DNA of 52,712 bases, taken from the NCBI GenBank assembly GCA_903893975.1, contig CAITOL010000089.1, positions 1-52,712 on the forward strand, read 5' to 3'. Numbering within the stretch: the first letter of the stretch is position 1; every line of letters starts with the position of its first letter. The stretch is from an uncultured Rhodospirillales bacterium (GTDB taxonomy: Bacteria > Pseudomonadota > Alphaproteobacteria > Acetobacterales > Acetobacteraceae). The notes beneath the pieces were generated by a model. The model was given only the letters and a program-made list of their open reading frames with translations, did no database searches and was not told the DNA's origin. This document shows, piece after piece, positions 25,775-34,412 of this stretch. The translations under genes and the position numbers were made by a program.

Positions 25775-27115
25775 CTACTGCGCCGCCCGCAAAATATCGT
25801 CCACCACCCGCTCCAACGACGCCACTGTGTTGCAGGTCGTTACCAGATGGCAATACGGCATGTATTTGAAGATGTCGGAATCGCCGGTGCCCCAGAGCGG
25901 CTGCGGTTCCGGGTTTAGCCAGATGACCCGCGCCGACCGGTCGAACAACTGCTTCATCAAATCCGTGCGCGCCGGGTTACGATTGCCGCGGCCATCGCCG
26001 AGCACGATGATGGTGGTGCGCCGATCCACATGCTTCAGATGCGTATCGCAGAAAATCTCCAGGCAGCGGCCATAATTGGTCGAGCCAAACCCGACATCGT
26101 TCAGGATCTTGGTGATCGCCTCATCAATATCCTCCTCCTCCAGCGTGGCGCTGACATCAACCAGCTTCGAGGAGAACGCGAACGAGCGGATCCCCGCCAG
26201 CGTATCGGTCAACGCATAGAGGAACATCAGTAGAAACCGCGCCACCGAGGCGACCGAGCCGGACACGTCGCAGATCGCAACAATTTTCGGCTTTTCCACC
26301 TTCTTGCGCTTCCACACGGTGCGGAACGGAATGGCATCATGCGCCATGTTGCGGCGGAGCGTGCGGCGAATATCCAAATGCCCGCGCAGATCGACCTTCT
26401 TCGGCCGGCTGTAGCGGGACGCGATGCGCAACGCCATATCGCGGACCAGCCCGCGCATGCGCTGATAGTCCCGCCGATCCAACTGCGACAGCTTCACGTT
26501 GCGCAATACGTTTTCGCGCAATTCCTTGGCAGCGCCGGCGGCAAACAGCGTCAGTTGCCGCTCCATATACGCGCGCGCCTGGTCGCCCAGCGCTTTGCGG
26601 GCCGCTTCCAGCCGGGCGGCAAGTTCTTCGCGGCCGAGTTCGCGCAGCGCGGTAATCTCGCGCTCCAATTCCGGCAGCCCCATGCGGTCCAGCATGCGGC
26701 GCGCGAACAAATTGGTTTGGGTGAACAGCCGAATGTTGGAGGCTCCGGCCGCCTCGCCCGCCGCCTCCATCATCGCCGCCACGCCGGCCTGATCGTCAGA
26801 CAGCAGGCGCTGCGCCAGCGGGCTTTCCACCCCTTCCAGATCCGGGCTCTCTCCCGACGCGGCCCGGCCATCGGCGCCTGGCTGCGTCGCGCTGCCCAGG
26901 GCTTCGCGGCGGAAATAGGTATCGAACGTCGCCTCGAACGCCGCCCGTTCATCGACCGTCTTGGCCAGCGACAGCGTCAGCGCATCGCGCAGAGCCAACC
27001 GGTCCGAATAGCCAACCGCCTCCGCCGCCTGGAACGCGTCCAGCACCTCGCCGGTGGAAATCCGCACGCCGGCACCGCGCGCGGCCCGCAGCAGTCGTAG
27101 CAGGACGTCGTTCAT
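25775..27115 (-). CDS. VWA-domain protein, CoxE-like
   Basis: The protein has 446 residues, with the ATG at 27115 chosen over a longer frame that runs into a repeat. The N-terminal 200 residues are helical and charged. The C-terminal von Willebrand A domain has the MIDAS motif DVSGS (about 280), with the matching Thr (SSKLVDVSATLE region) and Asp (VLGDGRGN). Such proteins pair with MoxR ATPases as metal-dependent chaperones that insert cofactors or remodel enzymes. The MoxR gene is 200 bp upstream on the same strand, separated by a composite hairpin repeat. Confidence 0.87.
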   Translation of the reverse strand: MNDVLLRLLRAARGAGVRISTGEVLDAFQAAEAVGYSDRLALRDALTLSLAKTVDERAAFEATFDTYFRREALGSATQPGADGRAASGESPDLEGVESPLAQRLLSDDQAGVAAMMEAAGEAAGASNIRLFTQTNLFARRMLDRMGLPELEREITALRELGREELAARLEAARKALGDQARAYMERQLTLFAAGAAKELRENVLRNVKLSQLDRRDYQRMRGLVRDMALRIASRYSRPKKVDLRGHLDIRRTLRRNMAHDAIPFRTVWKRKKVEKPKIVAICDVSGSVASVARFLLMFLYALTDTLAGIRSFAFSSKLVDVSATLEEEDIDEAITKILNDVGFGSTNYGRCLEIFCDTHLKHVDRRTTIIVLGDGRGNRNPARTDLMKQLFDRSARVIWLNPEPQPLWGTGDSDIFKYMPYCHLVTTCNTVASLERVVDDILRAAQ

Positions 27116-27149
27116 GGCTGGACGCTTCCGGGTTGGAGGGGGGAAGGCA

Positions 27150-27305
27150 AGAGGAAGCACTCCTTTTTTGGAAAAAAGGAGCAAAAAACTTTTTCCACTT
27201 TGGTTCCATTCGCACGCGCCCACCCGGGAACGTACGGCGAAGCCCAGAAAGTGATGAAGTTTTTTTGGTTCTTTTTGTTCACAAAAAGAACACCTTCCCC
27301 CTTAT
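27150..27305 (-). repeat. Composite hairpin repeat, about 150 bp (copy 2, inverted)
   Basis: Reading the minus strand, a class 1 hairpin (27268-27291, perfect 11-bp arms) follows 10-25 bases after the MoxR stop. Then comes a spacer very like that at 9572-9657, then a class 2 hairpin CTCCTTTTTT / AAAAAAGGAG (27160-27181). This is the same unit as 9541-9690. It separates the MoxR and VWA genes. Confidence 0.85.
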
Positions 27306-27316
27306 CCTGCTCGCAC

Positions 27317-28267
27317 CTAAAGCGCCGCCTCAGCCTTGGCCTTCTCGACAAATTCGAGCACCTGCTTGCCCACCGCTTCCATATCCTGCTCGAACTTCAG
27401 CAGCACATTCAGCGTGTCGCGCACGATGTCGACATCGAGGTGGCTGGCGTGCAGCAGCAGCAGCGCCCGCGCCCAGTCCAGCGTTTCGCTGACGGACGGC
27501 AGCTTACGCAGATCCATCGACCGCAATTGCTGCACGAATGACACGATCTGGCGCAGCAACTGCGCCTCCACCTGCGGCAGGCGGGTATGGACGATCCGCT
27601 CTTCCAGCTTCGCCTCGGGGTAGCCGATATGCAGATGCAGGCAGCGGCGCTTCATCGCATCGCCCAGATCGCGACTGGCGTTCGACGTCAGCAGCACAAT
27701 CGGCGGCACGATGGCGGAAATCGTGCCGAGCTCAGGAATGGTCACCTGATAATCGGACAGAATTTCCAGCAAAAACGCTTCAAATTCCTCATCGGCCTTA
27801 TCGACCTCGTCCACCAGCAATACCGCGCCACCCGGCTGCTTCAGCGACTGCAACAGCGGCCGCGGCTCGAGGAAGCGTTCGGAGAAGAACAGGTCATCGA
27901 ATTCGTTCAGCTTATCCAGCGCGCCATCCAGCGAAGAAAACTCGCGCAGCTGCTCGCCCATCTTGTCCTTGAGGATTTGCGTGTAGAGCAGCTGCTTACC
28001 GTATTTCCATTCGTACAATGCCTTGGACTCATCCAGTCCATCGTAGCACTGCATGCGGATCAGCGGCAGGCCGAGATGCTGCGCCGTCGCCTTGGCGAGC
28101 TCCGTCTTGCCCACGCCGGCCGGGCCTTCCACCAGGATCGGTTTTTGCAGCCGCACCGCGAGAAACAGCGCAGTGGAGATTTGCCGTGATGGGATGTAGC
28201 CGACTGATGACAAGCCGGCGTCGACACTTTGAATGCTGGGTAACAGCAGTTCGAGGCTCTGTTTCAC
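27317..28267 (-). CDS. MoxR-family AAA+ ATPase
   Basis: The protein has 316 residues. Walker A GPAGVGKT is at about 48, Walker B LLVDEVDKAD at about 150, sensor 1 LTSNASRDLGDA, and the arginine-finger region MKRRCLHLHIGYP. The acidic/aromatic insert (ALYEWKYGKQ) is typical of the MoxR subgroup that includes CoxD. It probably uses ATP to remodel or load cofactor into a client enzyme together with the VWA protein encoded downstream. The client enzyme is not obvious nearby: no CO dehydrogenase genes are in the window. Confidence 0.92.
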   Translation of the reverse strand: MKQSLELLLPSIQSVDAGLSSVGYIPSRQISTALFLAVRLQKPILVEGPAGVGKTELAKATAQHLGLPLIRMQCYDGLDESKALYEWKYGKQLLYTQILKDKMGEQLREFSSLDGALDKLNEFDDLFFSERFLEPRPLLQSLKQPGGAVLLVDEVDKADEEFEAFLLEILSDYQVTIPELGTISAIVPPIVLLTSNASRDLGDAMKRRCLHLHIGYPEAKLEERIVHTRLPQVEAQLLRQIVSFVQQLRSMDLRKLPSVSETLDWARALLLLHASHLDVDIVRDTLNVLLKFEQDMEAVGKQVLEFVEKAKAEAAL

Positions 28268-28395
28268 GTTGCGTTCTGCCTTGCTTGGACCGTTGCTACT
28301 TGCCTAACCCGATTCCCCCCCCTGCACGAGATGCCGTGCCCATCATCTAACGCAAGGCTGCATTCGATGTTATGCAAGGCGCTGCCCCGTGGCGC

Positions 28396-29436
28396 TCAGG
28401 GCAGGTTGTCGCGCAGGAAGATATCAATACGTATGCGCTCTTGATCGGGGTGGATTGCCGCCCCGGTACAGCGGGCCAGCAACACCCGGGCGGCGGATCG
28501 CGCCTCGTGCCCGGCGTTCTGGTCAATCACCCCGTCCACCACATCGCAGCAGAGCAACCGCCGGGTCTCGGCGCTGAGCTCATGGGCAATCCATACCACG
28601 TCCCGCGCCCGGCCGGATGCGACCAATGCGTTGGCAATCCCTTCATTCCCGGCGCCGATATTATACAGCCCCACCAAATCCGGCATGGCCAGCAGCGCCT
28701 GGGCGTGGGCCGCGTTACGTGCCGGGTCGTCTCGCCCTTCCAGCACCGGCAGCACCGTGAAGCGCGAATATTCCGCACTCAGCACCTGGTTGAAGCCGAA
28801 ATACCGCTCCGCATGGTCGCGCAGCGCGAGCGAGCCGGCAATCACCCCAATTCGCCCCCTCGTGGCCCCGCCGAGAAATCGCCCCATCAACGCGCCGGCC
28901 GTTCGCCCGGCGGCGGGATTGTCGATGCCGACATAATGCGCCCGTTGCGAGGTCGGGGCGTCGGAGACCAACGTCACCACCTGTGTGCCGCGCGCCACCA
29001 GATCGTCGATCGCGGCCCGCACCCGTGGATGGTCCACCGCCACCACGGCCGCCCCATCATAATGTGTCGGCAAGGTTTCCAATGCGCTCGCCAATGCCAC
29101 CGGATCGAACACATCCACATGCCGGACGTCGATAAACACGCCCTGCAATCCCAGCGCATCCCCGGCATCGTGGATCTGCGCCTCCAGGTTGGCCATGAAG
29201 CTGTTGGTGTTGGCTGGCAGAATGAACACAAACCGAAAGCGCCGGTTCCGCGCCAACTGCGCTGCGGCCGGATTGGCGCGATAGCCCAACCGCGCCACCG
29301 CTGCCGCCACCCGCGCCCGCGTCGCCGTCCGCACGCCAGGCCGATCATTCAGCGCCCGGTCTGCGGTGGCCAGGGACACCCCAGCCTCCCGCGCCACGTC
29401 TTCCAACGTGGCGCGGCGTGGTTCGGCCTCGTGCAT
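28396..29436 (-). CDS. LacI-family transcriptional regulator
   Basis: The protein has 346 residues. The ATG at 29436 is preferred, with GGGAC 5 bases before it. The N-terminal HTH and hinge helix are clear: ATLEDVAREAGVSLATADRAL, then VAAAVARLGYRAN. The rest is a periplasmic-binding-like sugar sensor with VFILPANTNSFM and YVGIDNPAAGRTAG. It probably represses the sugar ABC operon of which it is the last gene, releasing on a sugar ligand. It lies 16 bp after the ThuA gene on the same strand. Confidence 0.9.
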   Translation of the reverse strand: MHEAEPRRATLEDVAREAGVSLATADRALNDRPGVRTATRARVAAAVARLGYRANPAAAQLARNRRFRFVFILPANTNSFMANLEAQIHDAGDALGLQGVFIDVRHVDVFDPVALASALETLPTHYDGAAVVAVDHPRVRAAIDDLVARGTQVVTLVSDAPTSQRAHYVGIDNPAAGRTAGALMGRFLGGATRGRIGVIAGSLALRDHAERYFGFNQVLSAEYSRFTVLPVLEGRDDPARNAAHAQALLAMPDLVGLYNIGAGNEGIANALVASGRARDVVWIAHELSAETRRLLCCDVVDGVIDQNAGHEARSAARVLLARCTGAAIHPDQERIRIDIFLRDNLP

Positions 29437-29452
29437 CACCGTCCCGTTTGGC

Positions 29453-30097
29453 TCAACGCGCCGCCCACAACATGCCGCGCGTCATCATGGTGCGCACTTC
29501 CGGCACGTCGAGTTCATAGGCGCGATGGCCGAGCGACGAGTAGAACACCCGCCCGGCGCCAAACCGCTTCTTCCACACCACCGGCATCACCACGCCCTTG
29601 GTCCAGGGCGCGTGCTCGCCGGAGAATGTCGTGGTGGCCAGCACCTCAATCGCCGGATCGACATGCATGTAATACTGCTCGGAGCGATATTCGAAGTCGC
29701 TGATCCCGGCCATCACCGGGTCATCCGGCTTGGTCACTTCAACGGTGTAGTCGATGATGTTGCCAGGATGCGCCACCCATTGGCCGCCGCACATAAACTG
29801 GTAATCCACCGCATCGCGGAACGCATCGCCCATCCCGCCATGGTGCCCAGCCAGGCCAACGCCGCTTTCCACCGCATCGCACAGCGCCTTGGCTTCCGCC
29901 TTTTCGATTTTGGCCATGGTGTAGATCGGAATGATCAGCGAATAATCCCGGATCGCCGGATCGAGGAAGCTGGCGGTCTCCGTCTCCACCCGCACCTCAA
30001 ACCCTTCCGCCTTCAGCCATTCGCGGATCATGGAGGCGCATAAATCCGGATCATGTCCGGCCCAGCCGCCCCAGACGATCATGGCAGTTCGTTTCAT
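29453..30097 (-). CDS. ThuA-domain protein
   Basis: The protein has 214 residues, with AGGAG 7 bases before the ATG. It has a class I glutamine-amidotransferase-like fold of the ThuA group: WGGWAGHDPDL at the start, a central GLAGHHGGMGDAF, and SSLGHRAYELDVPEV at the end. ThuA proteins act in trehalose/maltose-type disaccharide catabolism in rhizobia; their exact reaction is associated with 3-keto sugar handling. The Gfo/Idh/MocA neighbour fits that. Cytoplasmic. Confidence 0.88.
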   Translation of the reverse strand: MKRTAMIVWGGWAGHDPDLCASMIREWLKAEGFEVRVETETASFLDPAIRDYSLIIPIYTMAKIEKAEAKALCDAVESGVGLAGHHGGMGDAFRDAVDYQFMCGGQWVAHPGNIIDYTVEVTKPDDPVMAGISDFEYRSEQYYMHVDPAIEVLATTTFSGEHAPWTKGVVMPVVWKKRFGAGRVFYSSLGHRAYELDVPEVRTMMTRGMLWAAR

Positions 30098-30109
30098 GGT
30101 CGGTACTCC

Positions 30110-31207
30110 TTAATCGATCTGGCCGTCGGCGCGGCCGGCGGGCAGCATCGCCGGGCGTTCGACCGTGGTTTCAAGCATAATCCGGCGCCCCTGGTCGGAC
30201 GAAAGCTGGAACGCCTCCATCGCCTCCAGCACGTGCAGCGCCAATGCGCCGCTCGCGCGGTGCGGTCGGTTCGCATTGATCGCGGCAGCCATTTCCGCCA
30301 CCCCGATCGACCGGAACTCCCCGTCGGTATGTGCGTGGGTCAGGGGCTGGGCCGCCCATTCGCCGCCGGTTTTCGCCAGCATCACCTCGCCGCCAAACCG
30401 GTTCGGGTCCGGCACCAGCAGGCTGCCGGCCGTGCCATAAATCTCAATCGGCGTATGGTTGTGCTTGGGCACATCGAAGCTCATCAGCACCGAAATCACC
30501 GCGCCGGACACGAACTCCAGCATCCCCGCCACATGCGTGGACACTTCCACCGGAATTTTGCTGCCTTGCAGCGGGCCGGTGGCAATCGTGCGTTCCTGCC
30601 GCGGGCGGCTGGTGCTGCCCACGACGGAGGCGATCGGCCCGAGCAGCTGCACCAAATCGGTGATGTAGTACGGCCCCATATCCAGCATTGGTCCGCCGCC
30701 GCGCAGGTAGTAGAAGCCCGGCGCCGGGTGCCATAGCTCATGCCCCGGCCGGGCAAAAATCGCCGTGCCCGCCACCGGGCTGCCAATCGCGCCGTCATCG
30801 ATCAGCTTGCGCGCGGTCTGGTGGCCACCGCCCAGAAACGTATCCGGGGCGCAGCCGATGCGCAGGCCTTTCTGCTCCGCCAACTCCATCAGCTTGCGCG
30901 CCTCGGCCATATCCACGCCCAGCGGCTTTTCCGAATGCACATGTTTGCCCGCATTCAAAATCGCCCGGCTCACATCGGTATGCGCCAAGGGCACGGTCAG
31001 GTTGACGACGATCTCCACATCGTCCCGCTTCAGCAACTGGTCCACCCGCATCGCCGGCACGCCAAATTCCTTGCCACGCGCCTCCGCCGGTGCGGTGCGC
31101 ATATCCGCCACCGCCCGCAGCTCGATGTTGGGGAAGCGTTGCATCGCGGTCATATAGGCGCGCGAGATAACGCCGCAGCCGATAACGCCGACGCCAATCT
31201 TGGTCAT
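30110..31207 (-). CDS. Gfo/Idh/MocA-family NAD(P)-dependent oxidoreductase
   Basis: The protein has 365 residues. The N-terminal Rossmann fold begins GVGVIGCGVISRAYM, with VVNLTVPLAH and HVHSEKPLGVDM, the conserved EKP catalytic Lys motif. The C-terminal alpha/beta domain has FYYLRGGGPMLDMGPYYI (the conserved D/H catalytic pair region) and ends AMLPAGRADGQID. It oxidises or reduces a sugar or sugar acid at a hydroxyl. It lies between the permeases and ThuA, so the sugar brought in by the ABC system is its likely substrate. Confidence 0.9.
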   Translation of the reverse strand: MTKIGVGVIGCGVISRAYMTAMQRFPNIELRAVADMRTAPAEARGKEFGVPAMRVDQLLKRDDVEIVVNLTVPLAHTDVSRAILNAGKHVHSEKPLGVDMAEARKLMELAEQKGLRIGCAPDTFLGGGHQTARKLIDDGAIGSPVAGTAIFARPGHELWHPAPGFYYLRGGGPMLDMGPYYITDLVQLLGPIASVVGSTSRPRQERTIATGPLQGSKIPVEVSTHVAGMLEFVSGAVISVLMSFDVPKHNHTPIEIYGTAGSLLVPDPNRFGGEVMLAKTGGEWAAQPLTHAHTDGEFRSIGVAEMAAAINANRPHRASGALALHVLEAMEAFQLSSDQGRRIMLETTVERPAMLPAGRADGQID

Positions 31208-31243
31208 GAAGTGCTCCGTCGTGGGAAGAGAGGGGACAAGTGA

Positions 31244-32077
31244 TCAGCCTTTGACCGCACCGGCGGTCAGCCCGGCAACGATGTGTTTCTGTGCGAACAG
31301 GAACAGCAAAATCGTCGGCAGAATCGTCAAGGTGATGAACGCCAGAATCAGGTTCCATTCGGACGAATACTCACCCTGATACACCATGATCCCCAGCGGC
31401 CAGGGATACAGGCTGTCAGAATTCAGCATCACCAACGGCACCAGATAGGCGTTCCAGGAATGCACGAACACGATCGTACCCACCGTCGCCAGGATCGGCC
31501 GCGACAGTGGCAGCGTGATGTGCAGGAAGAAGCCGATATACGAACAGCCATCCACCAGCGCCGCCTCCAGCAGCTCGGGCGGCAGATCGCGGAAAAACCG
31601 CCGAAGCAGCAAAATGCTCATCGCCAGACCAAACGCCACCTGCGGCAGCACGATGCCGAAATAACTATCGAGCAACCCGAGGTCGCGCACCTTGATGAAC
31701 AGCGGCAAAATGGCCGTGGCCGCCGGAAACAACAGCCCGGTGGTGATGTAGGCGAACAGCATCTCGCGCCCGAAAAACTGCAAATGGGCAAACACAAACG
31801 CCGCCATCGCCGCCACCACCAGCGTCAGCACCACCGTCAGCAAGGCGATGGTCAGCGAATTGCCCAGCAACCCCCAGTAGCGTGAGGACAGGATGATATC
31901 GGCATAGTTCCGCCACTCCCACACGCTCGGCAGGCCGAACGGGTTGGTGCGCAACTCGCCCAGCGATTTGAACCCGCCCAACACGGTCGCCAGCAGCGGC
32001 GTCAGCACAAACAGCAGCGCGGCGGCAAGGAAAAATCCCTTGAACACCGCAATCCCATCCATCCCTGGCTTACTCAT
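31244..32077 (-). CDS. Carbohydrate ABC transporter permease, MalG type
   Basis: The protein has 277 residues and six membrane helices. The EAA loop reads LLEAALVDGCSYIGFFLHITLPLSRP, where ATPase coupling occurs, and the C-terminus is the typical GLTAGAVKG. Its ATG overlaps the stop of the MalF-type partner by 8 bases (ATGAGTAA), so the two are made together. It forms the inner-membrane pore for a sugar. Confidence 0.92.
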   Translation of the reverse strand: MSKPGMDGIAVFKGFFLAAALLFVLTPLLATVLGGFKSLGELRTNPFGLPSVWEWRNYADIILSSRYWGLLGNSLTIALLTVVLTLVVAAMAAFVFAHLQFFGREMLFAYITTGLLFPAATAILPLFIKVRDLGLLDSYFGIVLPQVAFGLAMSILLLRRFFRDLPPELLEAALVDGCSYIGFFLHITLPLSRPILATVGTIVFVHSWNAYLVPLVMLNSDSLYPWPLGIMVYQGEYSSEWNLILAFITLTILPTILLFLFAQKHIVAGLTAGAVKG

Positions 32078-32954
32078 CGCGCATGAACCAACGCTTATAG
32101 GTAAAGGCGAAGGTGGCGCAGATCACGAACAGGATGACCCCCACGGCCGAGCCAAACCCAACCCGCATCCGCATCACACCAAAGGTGTAAAGGAAGCTGA
32201 CAATGGTGTGGGACGCATCTGCCGGCCCGCCGCGTGTCAGCGGCATCACCAGATCGAACAACTGCAACGACCCGACAACGACGAAGAAGATCGACAGCCG
32301 AATGGTCGGATACAGCAACGGCAACACCACATGGCGCTGTAACTGCCACCCCGTCGCCCCATCGATGCGGGCGGCTTCGATCACGCCACGGTCCATCCCC
32401 TGCAAGGCGGCGATAAACAGCATCATGTGGAAGCCAAAATACTTCCACACAATCACCACCAAAATCGCCGGCATCGCCGTGGCCGGACTGGCCAGCAAAT
32501 GCGGCGCCTCCGCCCCGAACCAACCCCAAATCGCGGTCAGCAGGCCGTAATTGCCGTCATAGACAAAGCTGAAGATCATCCCGGTGGCAATTTCGGCCAG
32601 GATGTAGGGCAGAAAAAACACCAGCCGCAGCGCCACCGCGCCGCGAAACCGCTCCGCCAGGATCACTGCCAGGGTCAGCGCCAGCGGCAATTGCACCACC
32701 AGCGACACCGCAATCACCAGAACATTGTTCCAGAGCGCGATACCGAAGGCGCGGTTCTCAAACACGTAGCGGTAATTATCCAGGCCAATCCAGCGCGTCG
32801 GCCGCCCGAAGCCGTTCCAGTTAAAGGCTGAATACCAACCTGCCTCACCGGCTGGCATGACCACGAACAACGTGAACAACAGCACAGCCGGTGGCAGGAA
32901 CAGCAAAATCGCTGTCCATTTTCCAGTATCGAGGCGTCGGGCGGAGATCTGCAT
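32070..32954 (-). CDS. Carbohydrate ABC transporter permease, MalF type
   Basis: The protein has 294 residues and six membrane helices. It starts with a short cytoplasmic arm, then a hydrophobic helix PPAVLLFTLFVVMP. The EAA motif is EAARIDGATGWQLQRHVVLP. It pairs with the MalG-type permease whose start overlaps its end. It lies 35 bp after the binding-protein gene. Confidence 0.92.
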   Translation of the reverse strand: MQISARRLDTGKWTAILLFLPPAVLLFTLFVVMPAGEAGWYSAFNWNGFGRPTRWIGLDNYRYVFENRAFGIALWNNVLVIAVSLVVQLPLALTLAVILAERFRGAVALRLVFFLPYILAEIATGMIFSFVYDGNYGLLTAIWGWFGAEAPHLLASPATAMPAILVVIVWKYFGFHMMLFIAALQGMDRGVIEAARIDGATGWQLQRHVVLPLLYPTIRLSIFFVVVGSLQLFDLVMPLTRGGPADASHTIVSFLYTFGVMRMRVGFGSAVGVILFVICATFAFTYKRWFMRDE

Positions 32955-32989
32955 GCGCGGATACGGGCAGGATGACTGAGGGGCGAACC

Positions 32990-34249
32990 TCAGTTTCCTT
33001 GCACGTAGGCGTCCTGAATGGCCTTGGCCGCGGCTTTCGGCGTCATGGTGCCGCCCGCGATCTCAGCGGTGACGTCATTCACCACCCGCCCAACATTCGG
33101 CCCCAGATCCTGGTCATAGAAGTTCTGATGGTATTTCGACACGGCGATGTTATGCGCGATGTTGCGCATAAACGCGCTGCCCAGGCCGGATTCCGCGCCT
33201 TGGTAGGTCGGGATGATATAGTTCCCCGCCGCCAACCGCTTCTGCACCTCTTCCGAGGTGAAGAATTTAATAAACGCCACCGCTTCCTTCGGCGCGCCCT
33301 TCGTCACCAGCCAGCCATTCATCCCCCCCAGCGTATCCGCCGGGTCGCCCTTGCCGCCCGGCACGGTGGGGAAGTTGAACCAGCCCACCTTGTCGTCCGA
33401 CAGGCCCACCTTGTCCGCCGCCAACGCCCGCTGGGTGTGGTAGAAGCTGGAAATGGCCAGGATCATCGCCGCCTTGCCATCGCCAAAATACCCCACCGCC
33501 TGCGGATTTTTGAAGCCGAGGAAGCCGGTCTGGAACGGCTGCAAATCCACCAGTTGCTTGAACATCTCGCCCGAGCGCTGGAACACCGGCCCTTCAAATC
33601 CGCCATTCTCGCCCTTCAGCGCCGCCTGAAATCCGCCCTGGCCGCCAATCCGCACCGCCAGGTTGGTCCAGTAGAAATGCAGCGGCCATTTATCGGCCCC
33701 GCCCACCACAATCGGCGTCACATTGGCCGCTTTCAGCTTGCGCACCGCGTCCATCAAATCGTCCCAGGCGGCAATCTTGCTGCCATCCACGCCCGCTTTG
33801 GCGAACAATTCCTTGTTGTACATGAACCCAACCTGAGACACCGTATACGGCAGCCCATACAGCCGGCCATTCACCGTGAACGCATTCACCGCCGCCGGCG
33901 ACAAATGCGCTTTAAAGTCGCCAACCCCGGCGGTGATGTCTTCCAGCACGCCCGCCTCAACCTGCGACCGCAACACGCCGCCAGCCCAGGAATAAATGAT
34001 ATGCGGCCGCTCCTTGGATTGCAGCAAGGTCGGCGCCTTGGCCTTGTAGGCCTCGTTTTCCAGGAACGACATTTCGATTTTGACGCCCGGATTCTTGGCC
34101 TCGAAATCGTGCGCCACCTCCTCCCAGATTTTCACCTGCACCGGATTGGCTTCGATATGCAGCCACTTCACCACGGTTTCCGCCGCCGCGATGTGGGCCG
34201 GCAGCGCCAACGCCGCCGCCGCAAACAGGACACGCCTGGTGATGCTCAT
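32990..34249 (-). CDS. Extracellular sugar-binding protein of the ABC transporter
   Basis: The protein has 419 residues; GGAGG is 5 bases before the ATG at 34249. A signal peptide of about 24 residues (SITRRVLFAAAALALPAHIAAAE) directs it to the periplasm. It has an SBP_bac_1/MalE-type fold: VVKWLHIEANPVQVKIW, YGLPYTVSQVGFMYNKELF and GGMNGWLVTKG. The first gene of the operon, so transcription probably starts just upstream. No ATP-binding (MalK/UgpC) gene accompanies it. Confidence 0.92.
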   Translation of the reverse strand: MSITRRVLFAAAALALPAHIAAAETVVKWLHIEANPVQVKIWEEVAHDFEAKNPGVKIEMSFLENEAYKAKAPTLLQSKERPHIIYSWAGGVLRSQVEAGVLEDITAGVGDFKAHLSPAAVNAFTVNGRLYGLPYTVSQVGFMYNKELFAKAGVDGSKIAAWDDLMDAVRKLKAANVTPIVVGGADKWPLHFYWTNLAVRIGGQGGFQAALKGENGGFEGPVFQRSGEMFKQLVDLQPFQTGFLGFKNPQAVGYFGDGKAAMILAISSFYHTQRALAADKVGLSDDKVGWFNFPTVPGGKGDPADTLGGMNGWLVTKGAPKEAVAFIKFFTSEEVQKRLAAGNYIIPTYQGAESGLGSAFMRNIAHNIAVSKYHQNFYDQDLGPNVGRVVNDVTAEIAGGTMTPKAAAKAIQDAYVQGN

Positions 34250-34336
34250 GGTTTCCTCCGTTCCAAATTTATCGTTGGGACAAACTGTGGCGGAGAAATT
34301 TGAGGTGCGCAAGTCAAACCGTCAGGGCGCACACGC

Positions 34337-34379
34337 AAAAAGGGCTGGGGCATGCGGACACGCCGCACCCCCCAGCCCC
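34337..34379 (-). terminator. Intrinsic terminator after the thiolase gene
   Basis: On the minus strand, GGGCTGGGG (34378-34370) pairs with CCCCAGCCC (34350-34342) around a 19-base loop that itself contains a short GCGGCGTGTCCGC-like stem. It is followed by TTTTT (34341-34337). The location, 34-76 bases after the thiolase stop, is right for it. Confidence 0.85.
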
Positions 34380-34412
34380 TCGTTCGTCGCCCCGTCTAAG
34401 GAGCAAGCCGGC

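Noticed and set aside
28348-28380. Possible dif-like sequence (TAACGCAAGG ... TGTTATGCAA)
   Set aside because: Only partial arm resemblance to XerC/XerD sites and the wrong spacing. Not strong enough to call.
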